NCBI RefSeq assembly: GCF_013170705.1
Contig: NZ_CP033334.1
Span: 2,705,501 to 2,769,500 of the forward strand
Source of the DNA: Mesorhizobium loti
GTDB lineage: Bacteria; Pseudomonadota; Alphaproteobacteria; Rhizobiales; Rhizobiaceae
Length of the DNA stretch: 64,000 bases
Direction of reading: 5' to 3'
The position numbers and the translations under genes were made by a program. Below the pieces are notes generated by a model, which ran no database searches, was not told the origin of the DNA, and saw only the letters and a program-made list of their open reading frames with translations. Shown piece after piece: positions 34,816 through 43,317 of the stretch. The stretch's first letter is position 1; each line of letters opens with the position of its first letter.

Positions 34816-35568
34816 ATGCCGATTGATCTTGCCCAAGACGGTTACGTCGCCACTGTCCGGATCAATCGACCGGAGAAGCTCAATGCGTTGACCTTGGCCA
34901 TGTATGAGGATCTAGGCCGCGCCTTCAAGGCCGCCAAGGAGGATGATGCCATTCGGGTAGTCGTCCTGGCGGGCAGCGGCGAGCGCGCCTTCTGTGTCGG
35001 AGCCGATCTAAAAGAATCCATTCCGGCGCTTGCCGCGGATACTTTCGACATCTCTGCCTGGGACCCGGCCCATATTAAGTTTCCCGGGTTCTTCAAGCCG
35101 ATCATAAGCGCGATCCGGGGCATGTGCTTTGGCGGTGGCTTCGAGATCATGCTCGCGACCGATATCCGGATTGTGGCGCATGACGCCATTTTCCAGCTGC
35201 CTGAAGCGACGCTCGGTTTTGTGCCTGCCGGCGGGACGCTGGTGCGCCTCGTCAGGCAGATCGGTTACGCTCACGCGATGGAGATCATGTTGACCGCGAG
35301 GCGTTTTACGGCGGCCGAGATGCTCGCCAAAGGCGTGGTCAATCAGGCGGTGGACAGCCAGGACGTCGAGCGCGTCGCTCTTGAAACAGCGCACCATATT
35401 GCAAGCCTGAGCCCAACCGCCGTCCAGACGATCAAGGAAGCAGCACTCACATTGCAGGATCTGCCGTTGACAGAGGCGTTCCGCCAAGAAGCGATACTGG
35501 GACAGCGGACTTTCAGGAGCGACGATGCCAAGCGTGGCCTTGCTGCTTTCGCCGGAAAGGGGAAGTGA
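34816..35568 (+). CDS. Enoyl-CoA hydratase/isomerase (crotonase family)
   Basis: 250-residue crotonase. The two oxyanion-hole segments are visible: GERAFCVGADLKESIPALA, and SAIRGMCFGGGFEIMLATDI followed by a glutamate-bearing LPEATLGFVPAGGTLVRLVR. The start abuts the CoA-transferase stop and the stop overlaps the permease GTG region, so expression is tightly linked. Next to HMG-CoA reductase and HMG-CoA lyase it could hydrate 3-methylglutaconyl-CoA to HMG-CoA or an anhydromevalonyl-CoA to mevalonyl-CoA. Family membership is sure; the substrate is a hypothesis. Confidence 0.9.
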   Translation: MPIDLAQDGYVATVRINRPEKLNALTLAMYEDLGRAFKAAKEDDAIRVVVLAGSGERAFCVGADLKESIPALAADTFDISAWDPAHIKFPGFFKPIISAIRGMCFGGGFEIMLATDIRIVAHDAIFQLPEATLGFVPAGGTLVRLVRQIGYAHAMEIMLTARRFTAAEMLAKGVVNQAVDSQDVERVALETAHHIASLSPTAVQTIKEAALTLQDLPLTEAFRQEAILGQRTFRSDDAKRGLAAFAGKGK

Positions 35569-35570
35569 CC

Positions 35571-36593
35571 GTGTCCAGCACCCCTCAAAACCTGGCATCG
35601 AATGCCGCGGGCAAAGGCGTCGGCCATCGCATAGGCGTGACGCAGGAACTGATCGTATTCCTGGTCTCGATCGCTCTCTTCGCCTATTTCTCGATCACGC
35701 TCGACAACTTTCTCAGTCGGGACAACATCCTCAATCTGATCCGAAATGTCGCCATGCTCGGGATGCTGAGCCTCGGCATGGCTGTCGTCGTGATCGGCCG
35801 CGGTGTGGATCTTTCGCTGGTCGCGGTGATGGCCGTGTCGCTGACGTTCTCGATTGTTCTCGCCAACCAGGGCTACGCCTTTTCAACGGCTTTGGTGCTC
35901 GGCCTTGCATTCGTGATCGTCGTCGCGATCGTCATGGGCTTTCTGATTGCCTATGTCGAAATCCCCGCGATCTTCGCAACGCTTGCTGTTTCCGCGATCG
36001 TTTACGGACTGGGGCGCGGCGTGATCGCCACGCTCGATGTCAACAATGTGCCGGACAATCTGAGCTGGTTCCTGTTTCTGGGGCGCGGTAGCTTTCTAGG
36101 CATCCCGATCCCGATCTGGCTTTTCGCGGTGTGCGCCGCCGCCCTCTATTTCTTTCTTCGCAGGACAGGATTCGGACGGTTCATCTACGCTATCGGCGAC
36201 AATATCTCGACCGCACGGATCACGGGTATTCCCGTCAGGCCGGTCATCATTCTTCAATACGTGCTCTCGGGCGTGATGGCCTTCCTGGCCGGTTGCGTGA
36301 CGGCGGCCTCCGTCGCCAGCATGAACATGAGGATGGTCAATTCGACACTCATCTACGACGTTCTGCTGGTGGTCATTCTGGGCGGCATTGGTCTCACTGG
36401 TGGACGAGGGGGGGTCCGCAACGTGCTGGTAGGCACGATTCTGATCGGCCTCCTGCTCAACGGTATGACGATCCTCGACATCTCTTACACCGTCCAGAAC
36501 CTGGTCAAAAGCACGGTGCTGCTTGGCGCCTTGATTGTGGACGCACTCCTCAACCCTCGCGATGAACAGACGTCGCAGCAGGGAGATATCTGA
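35571..36593 (+). CDS. Ribose-type ABC transporter permease (RbsC family), first
   Basis: 340-residue permease with about ten hydrophobic helices, starting LIVFLVSIALFAYFSITLDN. Conserved RbsC blocks are NVAMLGMLSLGMAVVVIGRG followed by VDLSLVAVMA, and RFIYAIGDNISTARITGIPV, the ATPase-contact loop. VILGGIGLTGGRGGVRNVLV is the late conserved glycine-rich loop. Two GTG starts (35565, 35571) are possible; the second is better spaced from AAGGGGAA. It follows the hydratase gene and precedes the receptor gene by 32 bp. It should pair with the propeller-fused permease downstream. Confidence 0.9.
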   Translation: MSSTPQNLASNAAGKGVGHRIGVTQELIVFLVSIALFAYFSITLDNFLSRDNILNLIRNVAMLGMLSLGMAVVVIGRGVDLSLVAVMAVSLTFSIVLANQGYAFSTALVLGLAFVIVVAIVMGFLIAYVEIPAIFATLAVSAIVYGLGRGVIATLDVNNVPDNLSWFLFLGRGSFLGIPIPIWLFAVCAAALYFFLRRTGFGRFIYAIGDNISTARITGIPVRPVIILQYVLSGVMAFLAGCVTAASVASMNMRMVNSTLIYDVLLVVILGGIGLTGGRGGVRNVLVGTILIGLLLNGMTILDISYTVQNLVKSTVLLGALIVDALLNPRDEQTSQQGDI

Positions 36594-36625
36594 CGCTCAA
36601 TATCATCCAACGGGAGGAAACCAAC

Positions 36626-37630
36626 ATGATGATAGCAAAGTATGCCGCGGCAGCGGTGGTGGCCGGCATTCTCTCACTTGGAGCTGCCCATGCGCAGGAC
36701 GGCATGGTCGACGAATTGAGACAGCCGACGCTTGATTCACTCGCCGGCAAGAAGGTCGTCTTCGTGCCGATGTCCATGAGTTTCGATCTGCCGGAGGGGT
36801 GGGCGGCGATCATGCAAAAGGAGGCGAAGCGGCTGGGCTACACCCTCGATATCCGCGACGCCAACTGGAGCACGGACACCGGCACGCGTGCATTGACCCA
36901 GGCAATCACCGAGAAGCCCGACGTCATCGTGGTGCAGAATTTCGACGTTGCATCCTACGCCCGCACGCTGAAGAAGGCCGAGGACTCGGGCATCAAGGTG
37001 ATCCAGGTCAACATGAAGTCAAGTTACCAGACGGACGCCTTTGTAGGGGCGGACTGGTATGGCATCGGCCAGTATGCTGCCAATCGCATGATCGAGAAGT
37101 GCGGCAAGGCGAGCGGCAAAAGCGGCAAGATCGCGATCATCCAGGGGCCGGCGACAGCAGCGGCCAGCGTCTATCAGCTCAATGCGATCTCCGAGACGCT
37201 GAAGGGTCATGACGACATCAAGATCGTTTCCAGCCAGACCGGCGACTGGGATCAGTCGAAGGCACGCGGTATCGCACAGACGGTGATCCAGCAGAATCCA
37301 GACCTGTGTGGCATCATCGGGTTTTGGGATGTGATGGACGCCGGAACCGGCGCCGCGATCCAGGAGTCCGGCAAGGATATTTATCTCATCACATCCGGCG
37401 GCGGCAACAAGACGGCATGCCAGGGCGTGGAAAACGGAACGTTCAAGGAGGTCATTTCCTACGACGTCGAAGGCCAGGGGCGCGATCTCAACAACGCGAT
37501 CAAGGTGTTGCTGCAATCGAAAGAAGCGGCAGGCGCCGTGAAGTTCGCGCTGTACACGCCAAACAAGATCATCAGTAAGGAAACGATGTCGACGAACAGC
37601 TGTTGGGATCTGGATCAGCTCAAAAAGTAA
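36626..37630 (+). CDS. Ribose-type ABC transporter periplasmic binding protein (RbsB-like)
   Basis: 334-residue receptor with signal peptide MMIAKYAAAAVVAGILSLGA, cut after AHA at about residue 23. The mature protein follows the peripla_BP_4 fold: KKVVFVPMSMSFDLPEGWAA, a DVIVVQNFDVASYARTLKKA strand, and GKSGKIAIIQGPATAAASVY between the lobes. GGGAGG lies upstream of the ATG. A stem-loop follows the stop before the next permease. Sugars are the usual ligands of this family, but the surrounding genes point to a small branched hydroxy acid or lactone; PMSMSFDLPEGW is unlike classic ribose receptors. Confidence 0.9.
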   Translation: MMIAKYAAAAVVAGILSLGAAHAQDGMVDELRQPTLDSLAGKKVVFVPMSMSFDLPEGWAAIMQKEAKRLGYTLDIRDANWSTDTGTRALTQAITEKPDVIVVQNFDVASYARTLKKAEDSGIKVIQVNMKSSYQTDAFVGADWYGIGQYAANRMIEKCGKASGKSGKIAIIQGPATAAASVYQLNAISETLKGHDDIKIVSSQTGDWDQSKARGIAQTVIQQNPDLCGIIGFWDVMDAGTGAAIQESGKDIYLITSGGGNKTACQGVENGTFKEVISYDVEGQGRDLNNAIKVLLQSKEAAGAVKFALYTPNKIISKETMSTNSCWDLDQLKK

Positions 37631-37640
37631 TTTTGTATCG

Positions 37641-37666
37641 GGTCACCGCGTGGAAACGCGGTGATC
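37641..37666 (+). terminator. Stem-loop after receptor gene
   Basis: GGTCACCGCG (37641-37650) pairs with CGCGGTGATC (37657-37666), ten pairs including one G-U, with a six-base loop TGGAAA. It is 11 bp after the receptor stop and 33 bp before the fused permease gene. Without a T run it probably sets the receptor-to-permease ratio. Confidence 0.55.
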
Positions 37667-37698
37667 TTCCCGACAATGTCTGCAGTTAGGATTTTAAG

Positions 37699-39813
37699 AT
37701 GGAAGCGATCGAGCGCCTCTATTTTCGCTATTTTCCGGAAAAGGTGCTTGGCGAAGTGCTGACCAAGCGCTGGAGCGACAACGCCGTTCCCGTGCTTGCG
37801 ACGATCATGACGATCAGCTTTTTTCTCCTCCAGAATCCGCATTTCTTCACGCTGTCGAGTCTAACGGAGACGTCGCGCCAACTGTCGGAATTTTCGCTGG
37901 TCGTCGTCGCCATGGGCGTTGTGCTGCTGGCGGGAGGCCTGGATCTCTCGGTCGGCAGCGTGTTTGCCCTGGCCAACATCACGGCCCTTGTTTGCATCAC
38001 CATACTGGAATGGCCGGTCTGGGCCACCGTGATAGCCACCTTGGCTGTCGGCGCCCTGTGCGGGGCGGTCAATGGCTTCCTGATTGGCTATTTGCGGATC
38101 CGCGCATTCCTGACAACGCTGGTCACGCTCATCATCATTCGATCGATCGTCGATATCATCCTCCTGCGTTACGCGGTTCAGATATCGGCGGTTTTCCCGG
38201 AGTCCGATCTCTGGTTCTTTATCGGAGAAGGCGAGGTCCTTGGCATTCCCTTCTCGTTCCTCGTCGCCATCGTCGTCATAGGGCTGTGGCACGTCATTCT
38301 CACCAGGGCGCGCGCCGGATGGCATATTACGGCTGTCGGCGGCAGCCGTCGTTCCGCCTACAATGCCGGCCTGCGGGTCAAGTTCACCATCTTCACCACC
38401 TATGTCTGGTCGAGCGTGCTTGCGTCGTTGGCCGGCGTGTTCTTCGCGGCACGCCTCGGCAGCGCCGGATCAGATACCGGAGTCGGCCTCGAAATCGCGG
38501 CGCTGACCGCGGCCGTCCTTGGAGGCAACAGTCTGGGCGGCGGCCGTGGGTCGGTGGTGAAATCCGTACTGGGCGCGGTGGTCGTGCTCATTCTGACCGA
38601 CAGCATGGTTCGCGTCGGTATCAGCGGCGGCATCAGTTCCATGATCCTTGGAATTGTTCTGCTCGTCGTGGTGGCCATCGACGTCCGTTGGCTGAAGAAC
38701 CGGCACAAGCTTCTGAACAAGGTGTATGTGTCACCCGGGTATTTCCGTCTCCCGGCACTTCCAGAGACCGACCCGGGATCTGACAGTCCCTACGCACTCA
38801 ACGATCGGCTGAAGGATGTTTCGCTCATCGGCAAGGGCGAGATCGAAGGCCCGGAGGACGTCATTTTCGATCGGAACGACAATCTCTATTGTCCAAATCG
38901 GCACGGCGACATCGTTCGCTTCTTCGCGCCTGACTACACCAAGTGGGAGATATTCGTTCATATTGGCGGCCATCCCCTTGGCCTGGCCTTTGATGCCAAC
39001 GAGAACCTGAATGTCTGTATTGGGGGGATGGGTCTCTATCAGGTTTCGCCGGATCGACAGGTCACGAAGCTGACCGACGAGACCAAGCGGACGGTCCTGT
39101 CGGTGATCGACGATTCCCGATTGAAGCTTGCCGACGACCTCGACATCGCGCCGGACGGCCGCATCTTTTTTTCTGAAGCAACCATCCGTTACGACATGCA
39201 CGACTGGGCGACAGATGCGCTGGAGAGCAGGGGCAACGGCCGCCTGATCTGCTTTGACCCACGCGATCGTTCGACCAAAACGATCCTCAGAAATTTGCAA
39301 TTCCCAAATGGGGTCTGCATGGCCGGCGACGGACAATCGTTTTTCTTTGCCGAGACCTGGGGCTGCCGTGTAAATCGATACTGGTTCGACGGTCCCAAGA
39401 AGGGCACGTGCGAAACGACGATCCCGAATCTTCCGGGGTATCCCGACAACATCAATCGAGCCTCGGATGGAAGTTTCTGGGTGGCTCTTGTCGGCATGCG
39501 ATCGCCGGCTCTCGACCTGGCGATGAGAATGCCGTCGCTGCGCAAACGCATGGCCAAGCGTGTCGCCCGCGACGAATGGCTGTTCCCGAACATCAACACG
39601 GGGTGCGTGCTCAAATTCAAGCCGAACGGCGAAATCGTGGAATCCTATTGGGACCTTGGAGGCAAGAACCACCCGATGGTGACGTCGATGCGCGAGCACA
39701 AGGGATATCTGTATCTCGGCGGGCTCTACAATGATCGGATAGGCCGTCTCAAGCTGCCCGACGCTGATCCAACCTGGACGTCACAAGCGTCCTATTGGGG
39801 AGCAAACGCATGA
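37699..39813 (+). CDS. ABC permease fused to a C-terminal strictosidine synthase/SMP-30-like beta-propeller
   Basis: 704-residue two-domain protein. Residues about 30-335 are an RbsC-type permease (GVVLLAGGLDLSVGSVFALA; ITAVGGSRRSAYNAGLRVKF; LGGNSLGGGRGSVVKSVLGA). After a short linker, residues about 365-700 form a propeller of the strictosidine synthase/APMAP/SMP-30 type, with GKGEIEGPEDVIFDRNDNLY, KLADDLDIAPDGRIFFSEAT, FPNGVCMAGDGQSFFFAET and LPGYPDNINRASDGSFWVAL. Normal RbsC proteins end near residue 330. There is no stop or frameshift between the domains. The propeller is probably cytoplasmic and may act on the transported molecule (lactone opening) or sense it. Its stop overlaps the next gene as ATGA. 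Confidence 0.88.
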   Translation: MEAIERLYFRYFPEKVLGEVLTKRWSDNAVPVLATIMTISFFLLQNPHFFTLSSLTETSRQLSEFSLVVVAMGVVLLAGGLDLSVGSVFALANITALVCITILEWPVWATVIATLAVGALCGAVNGFLIGYLRIRAFLTTLVTLIIIRSIVDIILLRYAVQISAVFPESDLWFFIGEGEVLGIPFSFLVAIVVIGLWHVILTRARAGWHITAVGGSRRSAYNAGLRVKFTIFTTYVWSSVLASLAGVFFAARLGSAGSDTGVGLEIAALTAAVLGGNSLGGGRGSVVKSVLGAVVVLILTDSMVRVGISGGISSMILGIVLLVVVAIDVRWLKNRHKLLNKVYVSPGYFRLPALPETDPGSDSPYALNDRLKDVSLIGKGEIEGPEDVIFDRNDNLYCPNRHGDIVRFFAPDYTKWEIFVHIGGHPLGLAFDANENLNVCIGGMGLYQVSPDRQVTKLTDETKRTVLSVIDDSRLKLADDLDIAPDGRIFFSEATIRYDMHDWATDALESRGNGRLICFDPRDRSTKTILRNLQFPNGVCMAGDGQSFFFAETWGCRVNRYWFDGPKKGTCETTIPNLPGYPDNINRASDGSFWVALVGMRSPALDLAMRMPSLRKRMAKRVARDEWLFPNINTGCVLKFKPNGEIVESYWDLGGKNHPMVTSMREHKGYLYLGGLYNDRIGRLKLPDADPTWTSQASYWGANA

Positions 39814-40952
39814 ACATGTCTGGTCGCATCGGCAGTATCTTCGACAAGTTCATGGGTGGGCGCGGCGATCATTCCATCACGGTTCCGGTCATGGATGGTG
39901 CGCTCAAGCCCAACAACTACCTGGAGCGCATTGCCAGCATCTCGATGATAGATGGAGCGGACAATCTGACGATTGCGAGGGGGCAAATGCTGCTCACGTC
40001 TGGCAATCAGCTGGTTGAACTTCACGACAACGGAAGTACCTCCATTCGGAGCACTTACGATACCGAGATCACCTTCCTATCCGCATCACCGCAAGGGGTC
40101 CTTGCCGTGGGCTTGGACAATCTTGGTATCGCGATCGTCGGTGGTCGGCATGACGGCAAGCGACTTGCCGCGAATCTGTCCGGCCAGCAGCTCAACTGTC
40201 CAACGGCAGCCGTTTTCCTGGATGAGGACACGCTGGTCGTTTGCAATGGTTCGAGCGCCCATTCGGCCCTCGAATGGAGCCGGGACCTCTTGAATCTTGG
40301 CCGCAGCGGAAGCGTCGTGAGAATTGATCTGGGAGCCGGAAACGCGAGCCTCATCAAAGGAGGCCTGGGATTTCCCTCGGGCATCACCGTAGCAAGGGAC
40401 GGCAAGCTGGTCATTTCTGAAGCCTGGAAACATCGCCTTTTGGCGCTGGACGTTGTCGACCGCAGCATCGCAACGGTGCTTGCGGATTTGCCGGCATATC
40501 CCGGACGGATTCAGCCAGCCAGCCAGAATGGATACTGGCTAACGATGTTTGCGGTCCGCTCCCAGCTGCAGGAATTTGTGCTGCGCGAAAACCGCTACAG
40601 GCGCGAAATGATGGAAACCATTGCGCCGGAATATTGGATCGCACCTACGCTTTCGAGCGGACGCAGTTTCAAGGAACCGCTGCAAGCGGGTAGCGTCATC
40701 CGACTGGGCATCCACAAACCCTGGGCACCGAGCCGTTCATATGGCCTCCTGCTTCGTCTCGATGACAGCATTCAGCCCATTTGGAGCGCCCACAGCAGGG
40801 CCGATGGCCGCCGGCATGGCATCACATCCTGTGTTGAAATCCGCGACAGGCTGTTTATCACCTCCAAAGGTCGCGGCGAAATCCTTGCGCTCGATCATCT
40901 CTCTCCGACCGAGCCGGACGACCTCTCGGTTCTCATGGGGTCGGCGGCATGA
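39810..40952 (+). CDS. Stand-alone beta-propeller protein of SMP-30/strictosidine synthase-like fold
   Basis: 380 residues without a signal peptide. Propeller repeats are seen in YDTEITFLSASPQGVLAVGL, LGFPSGITVARDGKLVISEA and LADLPAYPGRIQPASQNGYW, which line up with the FPNG, AET and LPGYPDN blocks of the upstream fused propeller, but the metal-ligand residues look less conserved (YPGRIQP for YPDNINR). It overlaps the fused gene by four bases and the ATPase gene by four bases. It may be a second enzyme, an inactive paralogue, or a partner of the fused domain. Function not assignable. Confidence 0.75.
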   Translation: MNMSGRIGSIFDKFMGGRGDHSITVPVMDGALKPNNYLERIASISMIDGADNLTIARGQMLLTSGNQLVELHDNGSTSIRSTYDTEITFLSASPQGVLAVGLDNLGIAIVGGRHDGKRLAANLSGQQLNCPTAAVFLDEDTLVVCNGSSAHSALEWSRDLLNLGRSGSVVRIDLGAGNASLIKGGLGFPSGITVARDGKLVISEAWKHRLLALDVVDRSIATVLADLPAYPGRIQPASQNGYWLTMFAVRSQLQEFVLRENRYRREMMETIAPEYWIAPTLSSGRSFKEPLQAGSVIRLGIHKPWAPSRSYGLLLRLDDSIQPIWSAHSRADGRRHGITSCVEIRDRLFITSKGRGEILALDHLSPTEPDDLSVLMGSAA

Positions 40953-42451
40953 CACCGATTGTCGAACTCAAGGCCGCTACAAAGGATTTTCGCGGCAATC
41001 CCGCTTTTTCGGACGTCGATTTTCAGCTGCTACCCGGCGAGATTCATGCGCTGCTCGGCGAGAACGGCGCCGGGAAGTCGACACTGACGAAGATCATCGC
41101 CGGAGTCTATCCGCTCAGCAGCGGCAAGATGTTCATTAACGGCCGTGAGGAGAAGCTCGCAACGCCCGCTGAGGGGCTCGCGAAAGGGATAGCCATGGTC
41201 TACCAGGAAAACAGCCTGGTTCCATCTATGTCGGTCGCTCAGAACATTTATCTGGGAAAAGAGAAGCCTTTGAACCGGCTTCGCGGCATTTATATTTCCG
41301 CTCAGCAATTCCTCCAGTCCCTGAACTTCCACGTTGATCCGTCTGCCATCGTAGGCTCTTTAGGCGCCGCACAGAAGCAGATGGTCGAGATCGCGCGAGC
41401 GGTGCATCACAAGGCAAAGGTAATTATCTTCGATGAGCCGACGGCGACCCTCACACCGGAGGAAAAGAGCTACTTCTTCAAGCTGATCAGGAAGCTGAAG
41501 GACGAGGGGGTCTCCATCATATTCATTTCGCATGCGCTTGAAGAGGCGCTCATGGTTGCGGATCGGATTACCATCCTGAGAGATGGCAGGCTGGTGGCCT
41601 CGGACAAGGCCGCCGCGTTCGATCGGCAGAAGATCATTCAGGCCATGGTCGGTCGAACGCTGACAGATGAGATCTACAGCGGTGCCTCGCGCATGCGCGC
41701 TCCAAGGCCGCGTGGCGCAAAAGTGCTCTCGGTGGAAAATCTCTCGATGGGCAATATGGTGCGCAACACATCGTTTTCGCTGTATGCGGGGCAGGTGACC
41801 GGGATTTTCGGCCTGGTCGGCTCCGGCCGGACCGAGACGCTGAAGGTGGTATCCGGGGTTCTGAAACGTGATTTCTTTCATGGCGGAGAAGTCAAGATCG
41901 ATGGCCAGTCCAAGCGCTATCTGGTGCCCGCGCCGGCTGTGCGCGACGGCATTGTCTATGTGACCGAAGAGCGAAAGGCGGAAGGCTTCTTTGAGACGAT
42001 GAGCATTGCCGAAAACATCTACATGGGCCAGCTCGGCGGACAATCCTTTGGCGGCTTCAACATCGTGTCCATGAAGCAAGCACGATCCGTTGCCGATGAA
42101 TGGCGTAAACGTCTCAATGTGAGGGCCATCGACCCGGACGCGAAAGTCATCGAACTGTCCGGCGGCAATCAGCAGAAGGTCGTGATTGCCAAAGCGCTCG
42201 TCCAGAAGCCTAGACTTGTGGTCTTCGATGAGCCGACGCGCGGCGTCGACGTCGGCGCTATCGCCGAAATCCATACCTTCATAAACCAGCTTGCTGACCA
42301 GGGGATCGCAGTCGCGGTAATCTCGTCTTACTTGCCGGAGATACTAAGCCTTTCCGACCGCATCCTCATTGCCCGCCAGGGCAAGATCGTCGAGGAAATG
42401 GACCGCCGGATTGCCACGGAAGAAACGATCATGTACGCGGCCGTCCATTAA
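40949..42451 (+). CDS. Ribose-type ABC transporter ATP-binding protein (RbsA-like, double ABC)
   Basis: 500 residues with two ABC modules. The first has Walker A GENGAGKSTLTKIIAG, a YQENSLVPSMSVAQN Q-loop, a degenerate signature (LGAAQKQMVEIARAV) and Walker B VIIFDEPTATLTPEE. The second has a modified A-loop (GLVGSGRTETLKVV), normal for RbsA proteins, signature LSGGNQQKVVIAKALV and VVFDEPTRGVDVGA. It energises the two permeases upstream. The start overlaps the propeller stop by four bases and the stop shares one base with the HMG-CoA lyase start. Confidence 0.92.
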   Translation: MTPIVELKAATKDFRGNPAFSDVDFQLLPGEIHALLGENGAGKSTLTKIIAGVYPLSSGKMFINGREEKLATPAEGLAKGIAMVYQENSLVPSMSVAQNIYLGKEKPLNRLRGIYISAQQFLQSLNFHVDPSAIVGSLGAAQKQMVEIARAVHHKAKVIIFDEPTATLTPEEKSYFFKLIRKLKDEGVSIIFISHALEEALMVADRITILRDGRLVASDKAAAFDRQKIIQAMVGRTLTDEIYSGASRMRAPRPRGAKVLSVENLSMGNMVRNTSFSLYAGQVTGIFGLVGSGRTETLKVVSGVLKRDFFHGGEVKIDGQSKRYLVPAPAVRDGIVYVTEERKAEGFFETMSIAENIYMGQLGGQSFGGFNIVSMKQARSVADEWRKRLNVRAIDPDAKVIELSGGNQQKVVIAKALVQKPRLVVFDEPTRGVDVGAIAEIHTFINQLADQGIAVAVISSYLPEILSLSDRILIARQGKIVEEMDRRIATEETIMYAAVH

Positions 42452-43305
42452 TGAGCGGCGATCGCAAGGTCACGATTGTCGAGGTGGGCCCTCGTGACGG
42501 CCTGCAAAACGAGAAAAATATCGTCTCGACCGAGGACAAGCTGAAGCTCATCCGTCTGCTGGCAGATGCCGGTCTCTCTCGTATCGAGGTCACCGCGTTC
42601 GTCTCGCCAAGATGGGTGCCCCAGATGGCCGATCATGACGCGGTGATGCGACGGGCGCCGGCGCGGAAAGGCTTGATACGCTCCGTGCTGGTGCCCAACG
42701 AGAAGGGTGCCATCGCCGCGATTGCCGCGGGCGCTGACGAACTGGCCGTCTTTACCAGCGCCTCGGAAACTTTCGCGTCCAGAAACATCAACTGCACCAT
42801 AGCTGAAAGCCTGGAACGATTCGTGCCGGCGATAAGCCTCGCGAGGTCGCACGGCATTCCAGTTCGCGGCTACGTGTCTTGTGCCGTCGATTGTCCTTAC
42901 GAGGGCGAAATCGCGCCCGAAGCAGCCGCAATGGTTTCTTCGCAACTGATGGACCTGGGTTGCCATGAGATCTCGGTAGCGGACACGATCGGCCGGGGAT
43001 TGCCGGAACGCGTAAGTCTCATGCTGGAACGCGTGCTCGACCGGGTTCCAGCACCGATGGTAGCCTGCCACTTCCATGACACTTCCGGTCGAGCTCGTGC
43101 GAATGTGGACGTCGCGTTGGATTGGGGCATTGCTACGTTCGATAGTTCCGCGGGCGGCCTAGGGGGCTGTCCTTATGCTCCAGGTGCTGCAGGCAACATT
43201 GGCACCGGAGTTATCAACTCCCATCTAACACAAAAAGGTTACGCGACGGGAGTTGATCCCGACGGACTTCGACTTGCTGAAGAATTTGCTCGTAGCTTGA
43301 GGTAG
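42451..43305 (+). CDS. mvaB: Hydroxymethylglutaryl-CoA lyase
   Basis: 284-residue TIM-barrel lyase that splits HMG-CoA into acetoacetate and acetyl-CoA. Signature elements are IVEVGPRDGLQNEKNIVS (Arg and Asp of the active site), VTAFVSPRWVPQMADHD, the metal histidines in VACHFHDTSGRA, and the cysteine signature GGLGGCPYAPGAAGN. Full length. It is the last gene of the operon, linked to the ATPase gene as TAATG. Together with the class II HMG-CoA reductase at the front it forms a complete route from mevalonate to central metabolism. Isopropylmalate-type relatives lack the GGCPYAPGA motif, so the call is firm. Confidence 0.93.
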   Translation: MSGDRKVTIVEVGPRDGLQNEKNIVSTEDKLKLIRLLADAGLSRIEVTAFVSPRWVPQMADHDAVMRRAPARKGLIRSVLVPNEKGAIAAIAAGADELAVFTSASETFASRNINCTIAESLERFVPAISLARSHGIPVRGYVSCAVDCPYEGEIAPEAAAMVSSQLMDLGCHEISVADTIGRGLPERVSLMLERVLDRVPAPMVACHFHDTSGRARANVDVALDWGIATFDSSAGGLGGCPYAPGAAGNIGTGVINSHLTQKGYATGVDPDGLRLAEEFARSLR

Positions 43306-43317
43306 AGCAATCACCCG

